This document shows positions 4,745 through 7,572 of a DNA stretch of 7,572 bases, piece after piece. Below the pieces are notes generated by a model that was given only the letters and a program-made list of their open reading frames with translations, searched no databases and had not been told where the DNA came from. A program made the translations under genes and the position numbers. Origin of the DNA: JAKORR01 sp964608495 (GTDB taxonomy: Bacteria; Armatimonadota; Zipacnadia; Zipacnadales; FEN-943); the NCBI GenBank assembly GCA_964608495.1, contig CAZSOQ010000254.1:1-7572 (forward strand), given 5' to 3'. Numbering within the stretch: the first letter of the stretch is position 1; every line of letters starts with the position of its first letter.

Positions 4745-5390
4745 TCACCGCGTCATCGCCGTGCTCCGCGCGGCGGAAGCCGCGCGCCCGGAGGTCAGGC
4801 TCGAGGACTGGGACGGCCTGGAGGTGGTCGTCAAGGACTACACGGTCCGCGCGACCGCGGTGAAGCTGCGCATGGGCAGGTTCCTGGTCAGGCGCGAGTA
4901 CGCCGCCCATGCCAGGCTGGAGGGGCTGAAGGGCGTGCCCCCCGCCGTGCCGAGCGGCAGCCGGCATATCTTCGCCCATGTGTACGTGCCCGGCTGCCCG
5001 GTGACCGAGGTGCGTGAGCCGCTGACGCAGGCCTTCTTCGAGGAGCTGCGCGAGCTGGTGGACGCGATCCACCGCCGCGCGACGGCCCACGGGGACCTGA
5101 CCCGGCTGCAGAACGTTCTGGTGCAGCCGGATGGGTCGCCGGCGCTGATAGACTTCAGCGCGGCGATCGTGTCGGGGTCGAACCCGCTGGCGTGCGTGCT
5201 GCTGTCGTACATGCAGAACGACGACCTGCGGGCGATCGCGAAGATCAAGCAACGCCAGGCGCCCCACCTCGTCACGGAGGAGGACCTGGCCCTGCTGCGG
5301 GAGAGCAGCCGGGTGGCGCGGGGCTGGCGGTGGGTGAGGTCGTACCTGAGGCCGTGGCTGCAGAAGCGGACGGACCCTGGCGGCGAGTGA
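4713..5390 (+). CDS. Small atypical protein-kinase-like protein (RIO/LPS-kinase type)
   Basis: This 225-residue protein carries kinase-fold hallmarks. K41 in LEVVVKDYT is the likely ATP-phosphate lysine, E63 in RREYAAHARL a candidate helix-C glutamate, and FAHVYVPGCPV (88-98) a hinge region. The catalytic loop is HGDLTRLQNVLV (126-137; D128 and N134) and the metal motif is DFS at 148-150. There is no visible glycine-rich loop, and the C-lobe is short, ending near RWVRSYLRPWL. HGD plus a compact C-lobe is characteristic of RIO and lipopolysaccharide (Kdo/heptose) kinases rather than of eukaryotic-like Ser/Thr kinases. The substrate is unknown: a protein or a cell-envelope sugar. Start ATG 4713 has a weak site (GAGGG, 12 bases upstream). 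In-frame ATGs inside the tandem repeat and GTG 4737 are alternatives. The gene overlaps the polyferredoxin end by 32 bases, so coupled translation is likely. Confidence 0.82.
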   Translation: MQAQATTAVADHRVIAVLRAAEAARPEVRLEDWDGLEVVVKDYTVRATAVKLRMGRFLVRREYAAHARLEGLKGVPPAVPSGSRHIFAHVYVPGCPVTEVREPLTQAFFEELRELVDAIHRRATAHGDLTRLQNVLVQPDGSPALIDFSAAIVSGSNPLACVLLSYMQNDDLRAIAKIKQRQAPHLVTEEDLALLRESSRVARGWRWVRSYLRPWLQKRTDPGGE

Positions 5391-5524
5391 TGGGGGCGAG
5401 GGCAGGCCGGGTGACCGGGGATGAGCCGCGGTCGCCGGCAAAGCGGGGTGCTGGAGGGGGCGTCCGTCACGCCTCTGAGGTCGGGATCGCCGGCGGCGAC
5501 TTGCTCGGGCAGGAGGCACCCAGC
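5391..5524 (+). other. Structured intergenic leader with three hairpins and a strong ribosome binding site
   Basis: Three inverted repeats follow one another: GGTGACC/GGTCGCC (5410-5416 with 5430-5436, one G-T pair, loop 13), GGGGGCGT/ACGCCTCT (5456-5463 with 5469-5476, loop 5, including wobble pairs) and TCGCC/GGCGA (5487-5491 with 5495-5499, loop 3). AGGAGG at 5511-5516 lies eight bases before ATG 5525. I see no T-run and no clear -35/-10 pair, so terminator and promoter are both unproven. No known riboswitch core is recognised. Confidence 0.4.
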
Positions 5525-7572
5525 ATGGGACGTACCATCGTGGTTCTTCTCGCCATCCCGATCGCCCATCTGGCGTGGGCGGAGGCTCAGGCTGAGCCCA
5601 AGCCTCAGCCCCAGCGCCAGCCCGGCGTGGCGGTGCTGGTGCAGCCGGGGATGGTGCTCTACGGTGGAGCACCGGCCGCGACGGCGGAGCGGCTGCCGGG
5701 AGTGCTGTCCTCCTGGGGCCTGCCCGCCGTCGGGCTGACGAGCGCGCAGGTGGCGGACGCGAGTCAGTTCAACGCCGAGCGCTTCGCCGTGCTTGTGGTG
5801 CCCTACGGCAACGCCTTTCCGCTGCCGGCCTTCGAGAACCTGAGGGCCTTCCACCGCGCGGGCGGGTGCCTCGTGATGACGGGCGTGCCCTTCTGCCATC
5901 CCTGCGTGCCCGGGTCGCCCGCCGGCTGGGAGGCCAAGTGGACGGAGGAGGGCGAGTGGCTGAAGGAAGGCCACGACAGCCCCCGGGCGGCACGGGTCCT
6001 GCACCGCAACGAGCTGTGGCAGGGGTGCACGACGGCCCAGAGGTGGCCGGTGACACCCGGCGAGAAGCTGCAGGTGGGCGGCTGGGTGCGGTCGCGCGGC
6101 AACGAGGCGGGGCGGGACAGCCTCTTCGTGCGGTTCTTCGCGGGCGGCGGCTTCGTGGGACAGGATGGGCCGCCGGTGCCCGCCGAGGCGGGCGAGTGGA
6201 CCTGGGTAGAGAAGATGGTGACGGTGCCCGAGGGGGCCGGCGTGGCGGACGTATCGCTGCAGGTGTGGTCCAGCGGGGCGTCGGTGGACCTGGACGGCGT
6301 GGTGCTGAGGCGAGCCGGGTCGGACGAGAACCTGGTGAGCAATCCGGGCTTCGAAGAGGCCGGCGGAGAATGGAGGGACCTGGGCCACTCGAGCGATTAT
6401 TTCGGGCACGGCCGCGCCGGGATAGGCACGGGCGGCTTCGGGGGTCCTCACGACGCGGTGGCCGCCCTGCGGGTCGTGGCAGGGAATCCGCAGGCGGGGA
6501 CGCCCGACCCCCTGGGACTGACGCAGGAGTGCCTGCCGCGGGCCGAGGCACGACCCCAGTGGCTGGCGGCCGACAGCCTGGCGCCGGAGGACGAGGTGCT
6601 GCCCGTGGTCGTGCTCGAGACAGCCGGGCGCGGCGAGGAGGCCGTGGCGGCGGTCATACGCCATCACTGCGAGGAATTCCGCGGGGCGCGCGACGTCTGG
6701 ATCGGGCAGGTGGCGAGCGCGTACACGCCGGAGGACCGGTACTGCGCCGAGCAGATGATCGCGCGAGGCGTGGCCTGGTGCCTGCGCGAGAAGGAGCGGC
6801 TGCTGGAGGGCGAGCACCGCGCCATCCTCAAGCGCCTGGACGCCGAGAAGAAGCCCGAGGCGATGCCGGAGCAGATCGAGATCGTGGAGGAGCCGCGCCC
6901 GTGGGGCGACACCTTCTTCCCTAAGTCCAGGCCGCCGGCGCGGGAGCTGCTGGTGGTGGACGTGCGGAGCCTGGGGGCCTGGGAGCGGCTTGCCCTCACC
7001 TGCCTGCAGGGGCTGACGGCCCGGCGCGAGCCGGTCCTGTGGCTGCTGTTCAGCGACTGGGACCAGGTGTGGCTCGACTGGCACAAGGAGAAGGGGTACA
7101 TCGAGGGGTACCGGGTGGTCGAGGACTGGCAGGGCCTGTTCAAGCGGTTTGCAGGGTCGGTGAAGGGCGCGGTGGTGCCCGACGGCGGGCAGTACCAGGG
7201 CGTGCTGCTGGCGTGCAACGTGGCAGCCTGTGAGGACCTGATCGTGGCGCCGGAGGAGCTGGCCCAGGCACTGGGGCTGACACCGAAGATGGACCTGCGA
7301 GGCCGGTTCAGGACCTACGCCGAAGGGATGGCGTGGCTGTGGGAGGGCTACAAGGACAGGCTGAACCATCACCTGTGCATCTACGCCCACCCGAACACGG
7401 CTTTCATAGGGACGCTGGGCTACGACATCCAGTGGCGGGGGCTGATGTTCTGGATTGCGGGGCAGAAGGACGGTTCGCAGGCGGGCGCGGACCCGCTGGC
7501 GGAGATGCAGGTGATGGCGCGGATTCTGGCCGAGATGCCGCCGAACGTGGGCATGAGGGGCTTCCCCTGGGC
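5525..7572 (+). CDS. Secreted GxGYxYP-domain protein with amidotransferase-like and carbohydrate-binding-like N-terminal regions (C-terminus cut)
   Basis: The frame stays open for 682 codons to the window end. A signal peptide spans 1-21 (MGRTIVVLLA... cleaved near AWAEA), followed by a Pro/Gln linker (24-33). Residues 34-125 form an alternating beta/alpha region (GVAVLVQPG, FAVLVVPYG, GGCLVMTGVPF) resembling ThuA/class I amidotransferase-like domains. Residues 155-262 look like a jelly-roll carbohydrate-binding module (LQVGGWVRS, SLFVRFFAGG, WTWVEKMVTVP, VSLQVWSSGASVDLDGVVL). NLVSNPGFEEAG (269-280) is a typical module boundary. Residues 340-425 return to a beta/alpha pattern (VLPVVVLE, AAVIRHHCEEF, DVWIGQVA). 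From about 470 the sequence matches the GxGYxYP N-terminal region: ELLVVDVRSLGAWERLALTCLQGL (474-497), WLLFSDWDQVWL (506-517), GVLLACNVAACEDL (559-572). The family is a putative glycoside hydrolase or carbohydrate-active group. It is exported, probably acting on polysaccharide. The start follows AGGAGG at eight bases. Confidence 0.85.
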   Translation, partial: MGRTIVVLLAIPIAHLAWAEAQAEPKPQPQRQPGVAVLVQPGMVLYGGAPAATAERLPGVLSSWGLPAVGLTSAQVADASQFNAERFAVLVVPYGNAFPLPAFENLRAFHRAGGCLVMTGVPFCHPCVPGSPAGWEAKWTEEGEWLKEGHDSPRAARVLHRNELWQGCTTAQRWPVTPGEKLQVGGWVRSRGNEAGRDSLFVRFFAGGGFVGQDGPPVPAEAGEWTWVEKMVTVPEGAGVADVSLQVWSSGASVDLDGVVLRRAGSDENLVSNPGFEEAGGEWRDLGHSSDYFGHGRAGIGTGGFGGPHDAVAALRVVAGNPQAGTPDPLGLTQECLPRAEARPQWLAADSLAPEDEVLPVVVLETAGRGEEAVAAVIRHHCEEFRGARDVWIGQVASAYTPEDRYCAEQMIARGVAWCLREKERLLEGEHRAILKRLDAEKKPEAMPEQIEIVEEPRPWGDTFFPKSRPPARELLVVDVRSLGAWERLALTCLQGLTARREPVLWLLFSDWDQVWLDWHKEKGYIEGYRVVEDWQGLFKRFAGSVKGAVVPDGGQYQGVLLACNVAACEDLIVAPEELAQALGLTPKMDLRGRFRTYAEGMAWLWEGYKDRLNHHLCIYAHPNTAFIGTLGYDIQWRGLMFWIAGQKDGSQAGADPLAEMQVMARILAEMPPNVGMRGFPW

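Noticed and set aside
5391..5524. Possible c-di-GMP or other riboswitch (GGCAAAGCGG element)
   Set aside because: A short GCAAAGC-like string occurs, but the flanking conserved stems and receptor sequences of known classes are not present.
5866..6924. 352-codon plus-strand frame, Arg/Gly-rich
   Set aside because: Out-of-frame shadow of the GxGYxYP protein, whose own frame is continuous and carries recognisable domains.
4838..7390. 850-codon minus-strand open frame
   Set aside because: It lies antisense to the kinase-like and GxGYxYP genes, which have clear domains, signal peptide and ribosome binding sites. Its His/Pro/Arg/Gln-rich product is typical of antisense reading in GC-rich DNA.

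Overview
This window is a GC-rich bacterial segment with short intergenic gaps, GGAGG-type ribosome binding sites, consensus sigma70-type promoter hexamers and a tRNA gene with an encoded CCA end. The gene mix is a Gfo/Idh/MocA dehydrogenase, a sugar isomerase/epimerase-type TIM barrel and a large secreted GxGYxYP-domain protein. That mix is typical of uncultivated carbohydrate-degrading lineages such as Armatimonadota, Planctomycetota or Lentisphaerota. The lineage is a guess from gene content; no marker gene settles it.

Left part, minus strand (1-1332): a tRNA-Glu(CTC) gene with its own strong promoter is followed 93 bases downstream by a macro-domain (ADP-ribose-binding) gene. That gene overlaps by four bases a secreted protein with a Pro/Ala-rich tail that runs off the left edge. 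The secreted protein appears to start with a CTG codon embedded in the macro gene's stop (CTGA). The macro gene's Shine-Dalgarno lies in a small hairpin.

Divergent spacer (1291-1593): back-to-back promoters flank two copies of a roughly 30-bp hairpin repeat with UUCG-type loops.

Middle, plus strand (1594-3481): a perfect-consensus promoter (TTGACA-18-TATAAT) drives a predicted NAD-dependent sugar/inositol-type dehydrogenase and, 34 bases later, a predicted sugar isomerase/epimerase. This pair is typical of oxidation/epimerisation steps in carbohydrate catabolism.

Right-middle, plus strand (3579-5390): a tight three-gene cluster. It comprises a 49-aa membrane-anchored CXXC protein resembling the CD1871A family, a NapH-like membrane polyferredoxin whose start overlaps the stop of the first gene, and a small atypical kinase-like protein. 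A 21-bp tandem repeat forms the end of the polyferredoxin and lies just before the chosen kinase start. It is open in all three forward frames and carries an ATG per unit in the kinase frame. This is the most unusual part of the window and the best candidate for an undescribed small redox/signalling unit, although its function cannot be read from sequence.

Right edge (5525-7572): a secreted multidomain protein with a signal peptide, an amidotransferase-like fold interrupted by or joined to a carbohydrate-binding-like jelly roll, and then the N-terminal GxGYxYP region. It is cut by the window end. It fits the carbohydrate theme of the dehydrogenase/isomerase pair.
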